A stretch of 39,607 nucleotides of DNA from positions 1 to 39,607 of the forward strand of contig JASKKI010000016.1 of NCBI GenBank assembly GCA_030154225.1, read 5' to 3'. Shown here piece by piece: positions 7,198 to 15,965 of this stretch; the first letter of the stretch is position 1; the number at the start of each line of letters is the position of its first letter. Position numbers and translations under genes: made by a program. Origin of the DNA: Clostridia bacterium. GTDB lineage: Bacteria; Bacillota; Peptococcia; Peptococcales; BICA1-8. Below the pieces are notes generated by a model. The model ran no database searches, was not told where the DNA came from, and saw nothing but the letters and a program-made list of their open reading frames with translations.

Positions 7198-7611
7198 CTA
7201 GTCATCATTCACTTGGTTTTCTGCTTTTGATGCTGATCTTTGTAAGAATTTATCTACTTGAATAATATATCTGGTATGGTTTCCTTTCCCAATCATTTCT
7301 TTTTCATCGTAAGCTTGGACGGAAAAAGTTAGTTTTTTACCATCAATCTCTCTTAAAATTGCCTTGGCTCGTACGTTCATACCTATAGGTGTAGCTGCCA
7401 GGTGTTTAATATCCAAGTGTATACCCACTGTAGCAAATCCCTCAGGTAATTGAGGATCAACGGCCTTCAAACATGCATTTTCCATTAAACCTACCATAGC
7501 GGGAGTTGCATATACTTCAATACCACCACTACCATATTTTTTGGCCGTGTTCTCTTGAGTAACTAGCTCTTGAGCTTCACCTTCAAGACCAATAGATAGA
7601 TTGAAATTCAT
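7198..7611 (-). CDS. Hotdog-fold acyl-CoA thioesterase of the FlK type
   Basis: A 137-residue single hotdog domain. It resembles the fluoroacetyl-CoA thioesterase FlK family rather than YbgC. The FlK catalytic residues T42, E50 and H76 have equivalents here at T36 (YATPAMVG), E44 (LMENACLKA) and H70 (LDIKHLAATPIG), with exactly the same spacing of 8 and 26 residues. It begins five bases after the aminotransferase stop, so the two are cotranscribed. Real substrates of most such proteins are unknown; fluoroacetyl-CoA is unlikely, and a small acyl-CoA or a product of keto-acid breakdown is plausible. A short polar C-terminal tail follows the fold. Confidence 0.82.
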   Translation of the reverse strand: MNFNLSIGLEGEAQELVTQENTAKKYGSGGIEVYATPAMVGLMENACLKAVDPQLPEGFATVGIHLDIKHLAATPIGMNVRAKAILREIDGKKLTFSVQAYDEKEMIGKGNHTRYIIQVDKFLQRSASKAENQVNDD

Positions 7612-7616
7612 AAAAA

Positions 7617-8858
7617 TTAACCTCCCAGTAAATCTTTAGCTTCTTTAATTTTAGTAGCCATACCAGCTATTTTTTCAGATGGTATTGCACAAATGGCAAT
7701 ACGTAAACCTCTGGCTAAAGGTACTATAAATATGTTGTCATCTTGAAGTTTGAAAGCTATTTCATCAGATTTAGTTGTTGGTACGGTAATAAAGAAACCT
7801 GAATGATATGGGCAAACCTCTAAACCAACCTTTTTAGCTTCATCTAGGAAGGTTTTAGCCCTATCTTCCAAACTTAAGCGAAATTCTTCCCGCTCTTTTT
7901 TTACCTGATCCATAAGTTCAGGATTTTTCCATAATTCTACTAAACAACGCATACCTGAACGGGTCCCGTTTGACCAGGTACCCCGGTTAGAATATTGATT
8001 GACATTAAAGAATTCTTCAATTACCTCTTTATCCGAGCTTATACCTATCATACAACCTGTACGGTAACCATACATTGTGTATCCTTTAGACATACTAAAA
8101 GCAACGATAACCAGAAGATTAGCGGGCAGCTTACTAAATAGCTTAAAGAATTTGCGGCTACCCGGTGGAGTGAAATCCAAGTAGGCGATATCAACAAACA
8201 GGATAATATTGTTCTCATCCTTCTCAGCCAATTCTTTTAAACCAGCCACTAGCTGTTCCCATTCTTCAAATGTTAAGCTAAATCCCGTAGGATTATGGGC
8301 AGGTGAATTTATTATTAATAAAACATTCTTTTGTACTCTGGCCAGCTCCTGGACTTTTTCCAAACAGGCTTTTAAGTTAAAATTACCATTTTCATCAAAG
8401 GTAACAAAGGTATCAATTTTTCGACCCATCTCCCTGGCCATTGTCCGGTATGGCCCCCAATACCAGTCAGAGGTTAAATAGGTATCCCCAACTTCTGTGT
8501 AATTCCAGATAGCATGGTGAATAGCCCCTGAACCACCCGGTGTAGCAACACCATCTATATATGCATCAGGTTTAAACTCTGCAAATGTAACATCTATTGC
8601 TGCCTTAATAAAATCAGGTAACCCAGCAATAGGTGCATATGCTGCTACATCCTTAAAATCAAGACTATACATGGTTTTTTCAACGGTAGGCAAGGTTATC
8701 AGTTCACCATTAGCGTCTAAAAAAGCCCCTATTGAAGCATTAACAATATTTTCTTTACCAACCATTTTTGCCTTTTCATTGGCTGCGGCATTAACTCCAA
8801 ATATCTTATCAGGTTCATGCTTTCCTTGAGAGTGGCTTGCTACCAATGATTTGCTCAT
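7617..8858 (-). CDS. Pyridoxal-phosphate aminotransferase, class I, aspartate/aromatic type
   Basis: A 413-residue fold-type I aminotransferase. Visible landmarks are the PLP-phosphate region GGSGAIHHAIWN (about 108-119), DWYWGPYR, the SPAHNPTG motif near residue 185-192, FVDIAYLDF with the cofactor aspartate near 223, the Schiff-base lysine in SMSKGYTMYGYRTG (about residue 257), and the C-terminal carboxylate-binding arginine region RGLRIAIC. These place it with the aspartate/tyrosine-type (AspC/TyrB) enzymes. It probably transfers amino groups between an aromatic or acidic amino acid and 2-oxoglutarate. It leads a two-gene operon with an acyl-CoA thioesterase. The start ATG follows AGGAGG. 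The exact substrate cannot be read from sequence. Confidence 0.88.
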   Translation of the reverse strand: MSKSLVASHSQGKHEPDKIFGVNAAANEKAKMVGKENIVNASIGAFLDANGELITLPTVEKTMYSLDFKDVAAYAPIAGLPDFIKAAIDVTFAEFKPDAYIDGVATPGGSGAIHHAIWNYTEVGDTYLTSDWYWGPYRTMAREMGRKIDTFVTFDENGNFNLKACLEKVQELARVQKNVLLIINSPAHNPTGFSLTFEEWEQLVAGLKELAEKDENNIILFVDIAYLDFTPPGSRKFFKLFSKLPANLLVIVAFSMSKGYTMYGYRTGCMIGISSDKEVIEEFFNVNQYSNRGTWSNGTRSGMRCLVELWKNPELMDQVKKEREEFRLSLEDRAKTFLDEAKKVGLEVCPYHSGFFITVPTTKSDEIAFKLQDDNIFIVPLARGLRIAICAIPSEKIAGMATKIKEAKDLLGG

Positions 8859-8880
8859 TATATCGACCTCCTAATATTAG

Positions 8881-8923
8881 TGACTGGTGACTAGTAACTA
8901 GTGACTAGTGACTAGTGACTGGT
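8881..8923. repeat. Seven-base tandem repeat (GTGACTA-type)
   Basis: About six consecutive units of GTGACTA/GTAACTA/GTGACTG, immediately upstream of the aminotransferase ribosome site. The following 40 bases contain further scattered copies. Confidence 0.75.
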
Positions 8924-9124
8924 ATTAATTTACCTGACACTGGCACTGGTCACTAGGTACGCTTCAATAAAGTGTTTTGTTTTATGTTCGACAAATAATA
9001 AGCATTTCCTTTAATTAATCTTCTATATTAACTAAAAAATAACAAGTCACTGGGTAAAAAAAATTTTTTAACCCCTTGCTAATTATAATATACCTTAACA
9101 GTCAGAAAATTAACCAACTATATT

Positions 9125-9165
9125 AAAGCCCGAGACCACAAGCGTATATAATACGTCAAGGAATC
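9125..9165. repeat. Hairpin copy 3 of the AAGCCC family
   Basis: Stem AAAGCCCGAGA with TCTCGGGCTTT, head CCACAAG-CGTAT-ATA-ATACG-TCAAGGAA, just after ndk. The stem positions GAGA/TCTC replace AAGG/CCTT of copy 1, while the head is retained. Confidence 0.75.
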
Positions 9166-9212
9166 TCGGGCTTTTAAGACACACAGCTAAGGCGAAAATT
9201 TTAACATTTTAA

Positions 9213-9662
9213 CTATTCAAAAAGCCATGTAGCAGGTGCATAATTATATTCTAAGAGTTCATCCTGCTTAAAGTAGATGGAAATTTCTCTCTTTGCACTC
9301 TCCACACTATCCGAACCATGTATTACATTACGCCCTATGTCTTGGGCAAAGTCACCCCTTATTGTACCTGGTTGAGCATCTAGTGGATTAGTTGCACCAT
9401 TAATCTTTCTTACTTCAGAAACCGCATTTTTTCCTTCCACTACCATTACTACAACAGGAGCACTGGTAATATACTTTATTAATCCAGGATAAAAGGGTTT
9501 GCCTTTATGTTCTTGATAATGAAGACCAGCTAATTCTTCAGTAACTTTCATCAACTTTAAACCAACTATTTTAAAACCTTTTTTTTCAAACCTTGCCAGT
9601 ATCTCACCAACCAAACTCCGTTGCACTCCATCGGGTTTAATCATAACAAAGGTTTGTTCCAT
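9213..9662 (-). CDS. ndk: Nucleoside diphosphate kinase
   Basis: A 149-residue NDK that balances nucleoside triphosphate pools by a phosphohistidine ping-pong mechanism. The phosphorylated histidine is H115 in [13 protein letters not shown]; the N-terminal [10 protein letters not shown] and the [14 protein letters not shown] nucleotide-binding segment are intact. The ATG overlaps the ftsH stop by one base, so the two are translationally coupled. Confidence 0.97.
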   Translation of the reverse strand: MEQTFVMIKPDGVQRSLVGEILARFEKKGFKIVGLKLMKVTEELAGLHYQEHKGKPFYPGLIKYITSAPVVVMVVEGKNAVSEVRKINGATNPLDAQPGTIRGDFAQDIGRNVIHGSDSVESAKREISIYFKQDELLEYNYAPATWLFE

Positions 9663-11599
9663 TAGCTATCTCTCCTAAAAGTAATCTTAATTGTTGTATC
9701 TTCTGGACCTTCATCATCATTGTTAATTATATCTTCATCTGCTTTTATCGTCATTTGTGGAGTTCTTTCATCTTCATTGCGTTTAGGAGAATCTGTTACT
9801 TTTTTCATTAATTCAGCAAACTCTTCAGCTTCAATAACTTCTTTTTCCATTAATGTTTCTGCAATTAGATGAAGTTTATCAAGATTATCTCTCAATAATT
9901 TTTCTGCTTTTTGATAAGCTTCCTCCATTATCCTTCTTACTTCTTTATCTATAGCAAAAGCAACAGCCTCACTGTAATTGCGATCTCTGGCAATATCTCT
10001 ACCTAAAAATACCTGTTCTTGTTTATTGCCAAAAGTAATGGGACCTAGTTCATCAGACATACCCCATTCTGTTATCATTTTGCGAACCGTGCCGGTAGCC
10101 CGTTCTAAATCATTTTGTGCACCTGTACTAATTTCATTTAGAACAATCTGTTCAGCAACCCTACCGCCAAGCATCATAGTAATCTGGTCTAAAAGCTGGG
10201 ATCTGGTCATATAATTCCTATCCTCACGGGGCAACAATAAGGTATAGCCACCTGCCCTCCCCCTGGGAATAATAGAAACCTTGTGTAAGGGGTCACAATG
10301 GGGTAAAAGCTCAGCAACTAAAGCGTGGCCTGCTTCGTGATAAGAAACAATTTTCTTTTCAAACTCACTGATAACTCTGGATTTTTTCTCAGGTCCTGCG
10401 ATTACCCGTTCAATGGCTTGTTCCATTTCAGTCATAGAAATGGTTTTTTTGCCCCTTCTTGCTGCTAATAAAGCAGCTTCATTAACCAGGTTAGCCAAAT
10501 CAGCACCTGTAAAACCGGGAGTTCCCCTGGCTAAAACTGCTAGGTCAGTATTTTCCGCCAAAGGTTTTCCTCTTACATGTACTTTTAATATTTCTTCCCT
10601 ACCTTTAACATCAGGCCTGTCAACGGTTATCTGTCGGTCAAAACGTCCTGGGCGTAATAAAGCAGGGTCTAAGATATCAGGTCTGTTGGTAGCAGCAATA
10701 ATGATTATCCCTTCATTAACATTAAAACCGTCCATTTCTACCAGTAACTGGTTAAGGGTTTGCTCCCTCTCATCATGACCTCCACCGAGGCCGGCACCTC
10801 TCTGACGGCCAACGGCATCTATCTCATCGACAAATACAATACAAGGTGCATTTTTCTTGGCTTGTTCAAATAAATCTCTAACCCTGGAAGCACCTACACC
10901 AACAAACATTTCTACAAAATCAGAACCACTTATACTAAAAAACGGAACGCCTGCCTCACCAGCAACAGCTCTAGCTAATAAAGTTTTACCTGTGCCGGGA
11001 GGTCCAAATAATAATACACCTTTAGGTATTTTAGCTCCCAGTTCCGTAAACTTCTTGGGATATTTCAAAAATTCTACAACTTCCTCTAGTTCTTCCTTTA
11101 CTTCATCTGCACCTGCTACATCGGCAAAAGTAACCCTTGTTTTTTCATCGGTATGAAGGCGGGCTCTACTTTTACCAAATTGCATAACCCGGCTACCGCC
11201 ACCTTGGGTTTGTTGCATCATAAAGAAGAACACACCTATTAAAAGTAAAACTGGTAATAAAGTAGACAATACTCCGGTCCACCAAGGTGGTTGTGGAGTT
11301 TGTTCTTGGTCGTAAACAACATTGTTTGCCAATAATTTATCTATTAATTGAGGATAATTTTTAGGTGCTTCTAGTGTAAATTGTTTTCCGTCCGTTGTTA
11401 CACCTGAAATTACCTGATAGTTGTTTTCCGTAATAATATTCACCTTTTTCACTTTGCCCTTTTCCACTGCAGTTATGAATTCTGAAAAGTTTTCAAAGGG
11501 CATTTCCTGTTTTTCAGGTGCATTTGTCCAGCGTAAAATGGAAACTGCAATTAACACTATCAACATATAAATCGCTAAATTTTTAAAGATCCGGTTCAA
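9662..11599 (-). CDS. ftsH: ATP-dependent zinc metalloprotease FtsH
   Basis: A 645-residue membrane-anchored AAA+ protease for quality control and turnover of regulators, including those acting during sporulation. Two transmembrane helices (about 7-23 and 108-127) enclose an extracytoplasmic domain. Walker A GPPGTGKT is at 199-206, Walker [10 protein letters not shown] at 254-262, the SRH region follows, and the zinc site HEAGH is at 420-424. The acidic C-terminal tail is variable, as usual. It starts at TTG, seven bases after AGGAGG. The hpt gene that often lies between tilS and ftsH is missing here. Confidence 0.97.
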   Translation of the reverse strand: MNRIFKNLAIYMLIVLIAVSILRWTNAPEKQEMPFENFSEFITAVEKGKVKKVNIITENNYQVISGVTTDGKQFTLEAPKNYPQLIDKLLANNVVYDQEQTPQPPWWTGVLSTLLPVLLLIGVFFFMMQQTQGGGSRVMQFGKSRARLHTDEKTRVTFADVAGADEVKEELEEVVEFLKYPKKFTELGAKIPKGVLLFGPPGTGKTLLARAVAGEAGVPFFSISGSDFVEMFVGVGASRVRDLFEQAKKNAPCIVFVDEIDAVGRQRGAGLGGGHDEREQTLNQLLVEMDGFNVNEGIIIIAATNRPDILDPALLRPGRFDRQITVDRPDVKGREEILKVHVRGKPLAENTDLAVLARGTPGFTGADLANLVNEAALLAARRGKKTISMTEMEQAIERVIAGPEKKSRVISEFEKKIVSYHEAGHALVAELLPHCDPLHKVSIIPRGRAGGYTLLLPREDRNYMTRSQLLDQITMMLGGRVAEQIVLNEISTGAQNDLERATGTVRKMITEWGMSDELGPITFGNKQEQVFLGRDIARDRNYSEAVAFAIDKEVRRIMEEAYQKAEKLLRDNLDKLHLIAETLMEKEVIEAEEFAELMKKVTDSPKRNEDERTPQMTIKADEDIINNDDEGPEDTTIKITFRRDS

Positions 11600-11637
11600 A
11601 AATTTACCTCCTCTCGAATGCCAATCAATAAAAAATA

Positions 11638-11678
11638 GTTACTAGTTACTGGCTGCTGGTTACTGTTACTAGTGACTA
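11638..11678. repeat. Seven-base tandem repeat (GTTACTA-type)
   Basis: Units GTTACTA, GTTACTG, GCTGCTG, GTTACTG, TTACTA, GTGACTA in the ftsH leader region, related to the array at 8881. One unit has lost a base. Confidence 0.65.
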
Positions 11679-11772
11679 AAATTAAAACCTATTTCTATCT
11701 GCTTAAAGGCACTATTACTTACACAAAATGTTTACTAATACCAATATACTTTACCATAATACGCCTATTTTT

Positions 11773-13182
11773 TCAAACATATTCACCCTTCACCAGCTCT
11801 AAGTTTAAATAACATTTTGTACCCGATGTTACTTTATATTTCTCATTCATAGTAATCCCCGGTAACCAAATTATTTCCCCCTCCCAACATATTACAGGAA
11901 TAGCATTTCTCTTTTCTTTTTCAATTTTTAAATCAATAAAAATGTCCTTAATTTTTTTGGTTCCCTGCATCCCAAGAGGCTGTATTCTATCACCCGGCTT
12001 TCTTTGTCTTACCACTAATGGAGAACTTATTTTGTGACCATCAAGAACTATTTTGGTAAAATCTTTGGGGATATTCCCCGGCATTATATCGGTACAATAG
12101 GCCTTTAATAAGATTCCTAATGTAGGGATAACTAGTTTCCCCGGTATTTGCCAGGTAAAACTGAATTCTTCCTGTTTACAAGGAGAAACTTTCTCTAAAT
12201 CCAGTATTTCTAGATATTCATATCCCTTTCTAACCAAAATATTATTAGGTAAATTGGAGTCTTTGGCCCCTTCCTTACTTTTTGAAATTTCAATGACTTT
12301 TTCAACATGAGTGTATCCAAGATTTTGTTCCCCGGGTTTTAGCAATTTATATAATTTTCTAATAAGCCTCCTCTGAACAGCAAGGTGTTGTTTAGTTAAT
12401 TCTTCTATACTTACTTTAAGTTTACCTCGTTCTTCTTTTATTAGAACTTTTTTTAGTATTTTCTCTACTTGCTCATCTAAATAATTGTTTTCTACAAAAA
12501 CAATATCTTCTAATTTATTAAGGGTTCCCACCATTCGTGGATTATATTCTTCTTTTAAATAGGGCAAAAGCTGGAGACGAATTTTATTACGTAGGTACAC
12601 AGCTTTTTGATTACTGGGATCTAGACAATAGGATAATTTATTTTCCACACAATAATTAATTATATCTTTCTTAGATACCTGAGCTAAAGGCCTAATTATC
12701 CAGTCATTTACTGGTGGCATACTGGCTAATCCATCCAATCCCGTACCCTGAATTAGATGAAGTAAAACAGTTTCGGCTCTATCATCAGCATGATGACCTA
12801 AAGCAAGCTTGGTAGCATCAAACTCTTGACGCAAGTCCGAAAAAATTTGTTTTCGTACCTGGTGTCCTGCATCTTGGGGAGATAAACCCTTTTTTTGCAT
12901 CAAAGCCGGAACATTTTTTTCAAAAATTCTGTAGTCTAATCCCCAACCTTGAGCTAATTTGGCAACAAATTCTGCTTCTATCTTTGCTTCGTCACCACGA
13001 AACATGTGATTGACGTGAACAACATATAGCTTTAAATTGTACAATAATCGTAATGAGTAGAGAATATGCAAGAGAGCGACAGAATCAGGCCCACCTGATA
13101 CCCCTACTAAAACAATATCATTAACTGCTAACATATTATATTTTTCAATAGTTTTCTTAACTTGTTCAAAAACTGAGGACAT
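11773..13182 (-). CDS. tilS: tRNA(Ile)-lysidine synthetase
   Basis: A 469-residue TilS. It converts cytidine-34 of the CAU-anticodon isoleucine tRNA to lysidine so that AUA is read as isoleucine; it is essential in most bacteria. The N-type ATP pyrophosphatase P-loop SGGPDS is at residues 29-34. GHHADDRAETVLL and the TGLDGLASM motif follow, and the C-terminal TilS domain contains RQRKPGDRIQPLG. The ATG lies just after GGGAGG. Confidence 0.95.
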   Translation of the reverse strand: MSSVFEQVKKTIEKYNMLAVNDIVLVGVSGGPDSVALLHILYSLRLLYNLKLYVVHVNHMFRGDEAKIEAEFVAKLAQGWGLDYRIFEKNVPALMQKKGLSPQDAGHQVRKQIFSDLRQEFDATKLALGHHADDRAETVLLHLIQGTGLDGLASMPPVNDWIIRPLAQVSKKDIINYCVENKLSYCLDPSNQKAVYLRNKIRLQLLPYLKEEYNPRMVGTLNKLEDIVFVENNYLDEQVEKILKKVLIKEERGKLKVSIEELTKQHLAVQRRLIRKLYKLLKPGEQNLGYTHVEKVIEISKSKEGAKDSNLPNNILVRKGYEYLEILDLEKVSPCKQEEFSFTWQIPGKLVIPTLGILLKAYCTDIMPGNIPKDFTKIVLDGHKISSPLVVRQRKPGDRIQPLGMQGTKKIKDIFIDLKIEKEKRNAIPVICWEGEIIWLPGITMNEKYKVTSGTKCYLNLELVKGEYV

Positions 13183-13223
13183 GAAAAACCTCCCGCAATT
13201 ATTTTCGTACTATTGAGATTAAT

Positions 13224-13252
13224 AAAGCCTACAGATTAATTCTGTAGGCTTT
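13224..13252 (-). terminator. Terminator after spoIIE
   Basis: Perfect 12-bp stem AAAGCCTACAGA with TCTGTAGGCTTT and a five-base loop. The T run is short, so it may only attenuate into tilS. Confidence 0.75.
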
Positions 13253-13279
13253 GTTAATCTCCTTCTAAATTCTTTCCAT

Positions 13280-15619
13280 TTATTCAGATCGATAATCTAT
13301 ACGAGCTACCAGAACGGTAAGGTCATCCCTGATCTGACCGTTTAAACTTTTGCGAGCCAGTTCTATTAAGTAATTAGCAATAGTCTGGGGCTCATCCTGT
13401 GGTAAAGCCTGGATAAATTTACACCAGTCTTCTATATTTCCATCCAACACTTCAAAAACCCCATCACTCATATTTATAATTAAATCTCCCACCTGAACAG
13501 GAAATATAAACTGTTCTGTTTCAACCTGGTTAAAGATACCAACAGGTAAAGATTTGGCTTTAACTGCTTGAACTTGGGTACGACGTTTTATGAAAGATGG
13601 CGCTGCACCAATTTTAATAAACTCTACAATAGCTGAAACCTCATTTATTACAGTTAAATCCACTGTCGTAAAAATTTCCTCTGCAGAACGTAAAAACAAA
13701 ACAGAGTTAACAGTATCAACAGCCATCTTATTACTTAAACCGGCCGCCAATAATTTTTCTAATAAGTTAATAGCGGTATTGCTTTCTTTAGAGGCCTCCG
13801 CCCCTGCACCCATACCATCACTTAAAATCATAACAAATTTCCGGTTAGGTAGGCTTACACAAGACCAGTTATCACCGGAAACATTACTACCGTCTTTAAT
13901 AGCCATAGCTACACCAGTAGTAACTGAATAGGTTTTACTCGGATTTAAATGATAGGTGCAGCTCTTATTACCAGCAGTAGGGCATCTAGCTTCTTTAACA
14001 GTATATGTCCTATCTAATAACTGAGAAATTTTAGGTGCAATAAAATGAGTACACCAATTTTGTTCTGGGCAAGCCTTTTGTACTATAACAATTTCTTTAT
14101 CACCTACAGGAGTCTCAATTACTTTAATGTTTTGAACCTTTATATTATCATCAATCAATTGTTCTTTCAAAAATTGGGCTAATTCTTCATCACTTGTTTC
14201 CCTCTGTTTTACTTCTTTGGAAAATCCTTTAACTAATTCAGCCACACCTGCCAGCTGTTTAGCAACAATCTGCTGGGAATTTAAAAGCTTTTCCTGGTAT
14301 TTTTTCTCCTGTTTATATAATTTTAATTGATATGTCAATGCTACACCAAGCTCTCTTAAACGCATACAGCGCCTTTGCAAATCAAGAGAAAAGTTTTGTT
14401 CGGTAACGCGTCCGTTAAACTCTGCCTTTGAACAAACCTCTATCATAGATCGGTATGTTTTATAAAACTCTTTATCCCAACATATAGAACGCAAAGAACA
14501 CCTATCACATACTTGTAAAGCCACTTCATTAAGAATTATAGTCAATGGATTATTCTCATCTTCCTTTTTTTCGAGAGTTGCAGAATGGGGAATAAAGGCT
14601 TTACTTAATTCAGTAAAGACCTTGGACATGCGTTCCAGTTTTTTTGAATTTTCTTCACTTATTTTAGTAGAATTATTAATAGTTTCTTTTTCTTCTATTT
14701 TATCCAAATATATACCAGGTATTACCAAAAAAACTACTCCAGCTAATGCTGTTTCAACTAGGGTCATAATTACCTGATTTTGTCCTGAAAAATACATAGA
14801 TAACATTAGGTTGCCTAAGGTAAACCCTACTAAAATACCTATCCGGCCTAATCCTTTAAATACTCCGCCTAATAAGCCTGACAAAGCATAAAATCCAATA
14901 CTAACCGTGCTTATATTTCCAGTCATACTGGGTACCAATCCTATCATTGTACCGATTGCTGCCCCACCACCCGGTCCACCAAATAACGCCGCAAATAATA
15001 TAGCTGTTCTAGAAATAAAACTTTGGATATTTATATGTAATATTTGTAAACCTTCCAAACCCAACAAAATACCCATACCGATAATAAAACAGCTGATTTT
15101 ATCCTCCAAAGCTAACTCTAAATTTCTTTTTTGTTTTTCCCAGGAGCCAAGAGAAGTAAGGACCACTAAAGTAAGTAACCCAGCAAAAAAACTTTCAAAT
15201 GTAATTGCCACCCAACCATAGAGAGAGCTTTGTCCAAATATAATAAAAACCCCTTTTGTAATGAAGATACTGGCTGTAACTAACGAAGGAACTGTTAACC
15301 ATTGCTGGCGATTAATTAGATATTGTTTATAAAGGGTTCCAAATATTAACAGTAAGATCATAATATTGGCCCAATTAAAATTTCCAGAGCCTGTAAGCCA
15401 TGTACCTAAGATGGTCCCGGTAAGAACCCACCAACGTTTTTGCTTGTCCCAAACGGAAATAGCACCTAAGATGGCCGGTCCAAAAGGTCTTATCTCACCT
15501 AATATTACTGATTGTGACAGGATATACCCTATTAAACCCAATAGTAAATTATCCCATCTCAGCCAATTGCTTAAGGTTATGCTAGTCTTCTGTTGTTTAG
15601 TTATACTTTTTCCTAACAC
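13280..15619 (-). CDS. spoIIE: Stage II sporulation protein E, serine phosphatase
   Basis: A ~779-residue SpoIIE. After asymmetric septation it dephosphorylates SpoIIAA and so frees sigma-F in the forespore; it also associates with FtsZ. The N-terminal third holds about ten hydrophobic helices, and a cysteine-bearing central region (CDRCSLRSICWDK; later CPEQNWC and CPTAGNKSC) precedes the C-terminal PP2C domain. The metal-binding motif ILSDGMGAGAEASKES has its aspartate near residue 600, followed by MSDGVFE and RDDLTVLVARI. The frame is open back to TTG 15640, but GTG 15619 has a spaced AAGGTG site, so I chose it. Confidence 0.95.
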   Translation of the reverse strand: MLGKSITKQQKTSITLSNWLRWDNLLLGLIGYILSQSVILGEIRPFGPAILGAISVWDKQKRWWVLTGTILGTWLTGSGNFNWANIMILLLIFGTLYKQYLINRQQWLTVPSLVTASIFITKGVFIIFGQSSLYGWVAITFESFFAGLLTLVVLTSLGSWEKQKRNLELALEDKISCFIIGMGILLGLEGLQILHINIQSFISRTAILFAALFGGPGGGAAIGTMIGLVPSMTGNISTVSIGFYALSGLLGGVFKGLGRIGILVGFTLGNLMLSMYFSGQNQVIMTLVETALAGVVFLVIPGIYLDKIEEKETINNSTKISEENSKKLERMSKVFTELSKAFIPHSATLEKKEDENNPLTIILNEVALQVCDRCSLRSICWDKEFYKTYRSMIEVCSKAEFNGRVTEQNFSLDLQRRCMRLRELGVALTYQLKLYKQEKKYQEKLLNSQQIVAKQLAGVAELVKGFSKEVKQRETSDEELAQFLKEQLIDDNIKVQNIKVIETPVGDKEIVIVQKACPEQNWCTHFIAPKISQLLDRTYTVKEARCPTAGNKSCTYHLNPSKTYSVTTGVAMAIKDGSNVSGDNWSCVSLPNRKFVMILSDGMGAGAEASKESNTAINLLEKLLAAGLSNKMAVDTVNSVLFLRSAEEIFTTVDLTVINEVSAIVEFIKIGAAPSFIKRRTQVQAVKAKSLPVGIFNQVETEQFIFPVQVGDLIINMSDGVFEVLDGNIEDWCKFIQALPQDEPQTIANYLIELARKSLNGQIRDDLTVLVARIDYRSE

Positions 15620-15657
15620 ACAAACACCTTCTTTTGCCAAAAATAGTGTTGGCTTTT

Positions 15658-15690
15658 ATTATAGTTTATTTAATTGGTAATATTTGTCAC
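15658..15690 (-). promoter_or_regulatory. Candidate Spo0A-dependent spoIIE promoter
   Basis: TATAAT (15658-15663) lies 21 bases from GTGACA (15685-15690). The long spacing is the hallmark of Spo0A-activated sigma-A promoters such as Bacillus spoIIE and spoIIG. TGACAAA over the -35 region differs by one base from the 0A box TGNCGAA. The rest of 15691-15965 contains no gene, only the terminator at 15895. Confidence 0.45.
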
Positions 15691-15894
15691 ATGTTGTAGC
15701 TCTAATTAATAAAATTTTCAACATATTATTACAGAAGCCGATTGCTTTTTAAAATAAATTTTTAATTAAGTATTACTAAACTTAAATAAAAAGAAGTCTT
15801 AATTATTTGGTATCACTTAAAGAAAAAATTACTTATTAAAGATAACAACTGACCAAAAAACTAGTAGTATCTCTAAGTTTTACTTTTTAACTAA

Positions 15895-15919
15895 AAAAAG
15901 GTACTCCAGGTACCTTTTT
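15895..15919 (-). terminator. Terminator after the DUF3794-like gene
   Basis: GGTAC-TCCAG-GTACC flanked by an A run and a T run, so it can act on either strand. It lies about 45 bases after the stop of the gene at 15966. Confidence 0.75.
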
Positions 15920-15965
15920 AAATGATAGTATAAAAATTATTAATTTATGTCGAAAGTTTTTTATA

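Larger units (their letters stand above)
8859..9212 (-). promoter_or_regulatory. Leader and promoter region of the aminotransferase operon, with CodY-like box
   Basis: No gene is present in these 354 bases. A TATAAT (9082-9087) probably serves the aminotransferase, giving a leader of about 215 bases that contains the heptamer array at 8881-8923. Over its -35 region lies AATTTTCTGACTGTT (minus strand, 9097-9111), which matches 12 of 15 positions of the CodY consensus AATTTTCWGAAAATT. The hairpin at 9125-9165 separates it from ndk. Confidence 0.4.

Noticed and set aside
8881-8955. Tandem repeats as a CRISPR array
   Set aside because: Units of seven bases without spacers; no cas genes.
11600-11772. 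A missing hpt gene hidden between ftsH and tilS
   Set aside because: The gap is only 173 bases and holds tandem repeats; no phosphoribosyltransferase remnant is visible.
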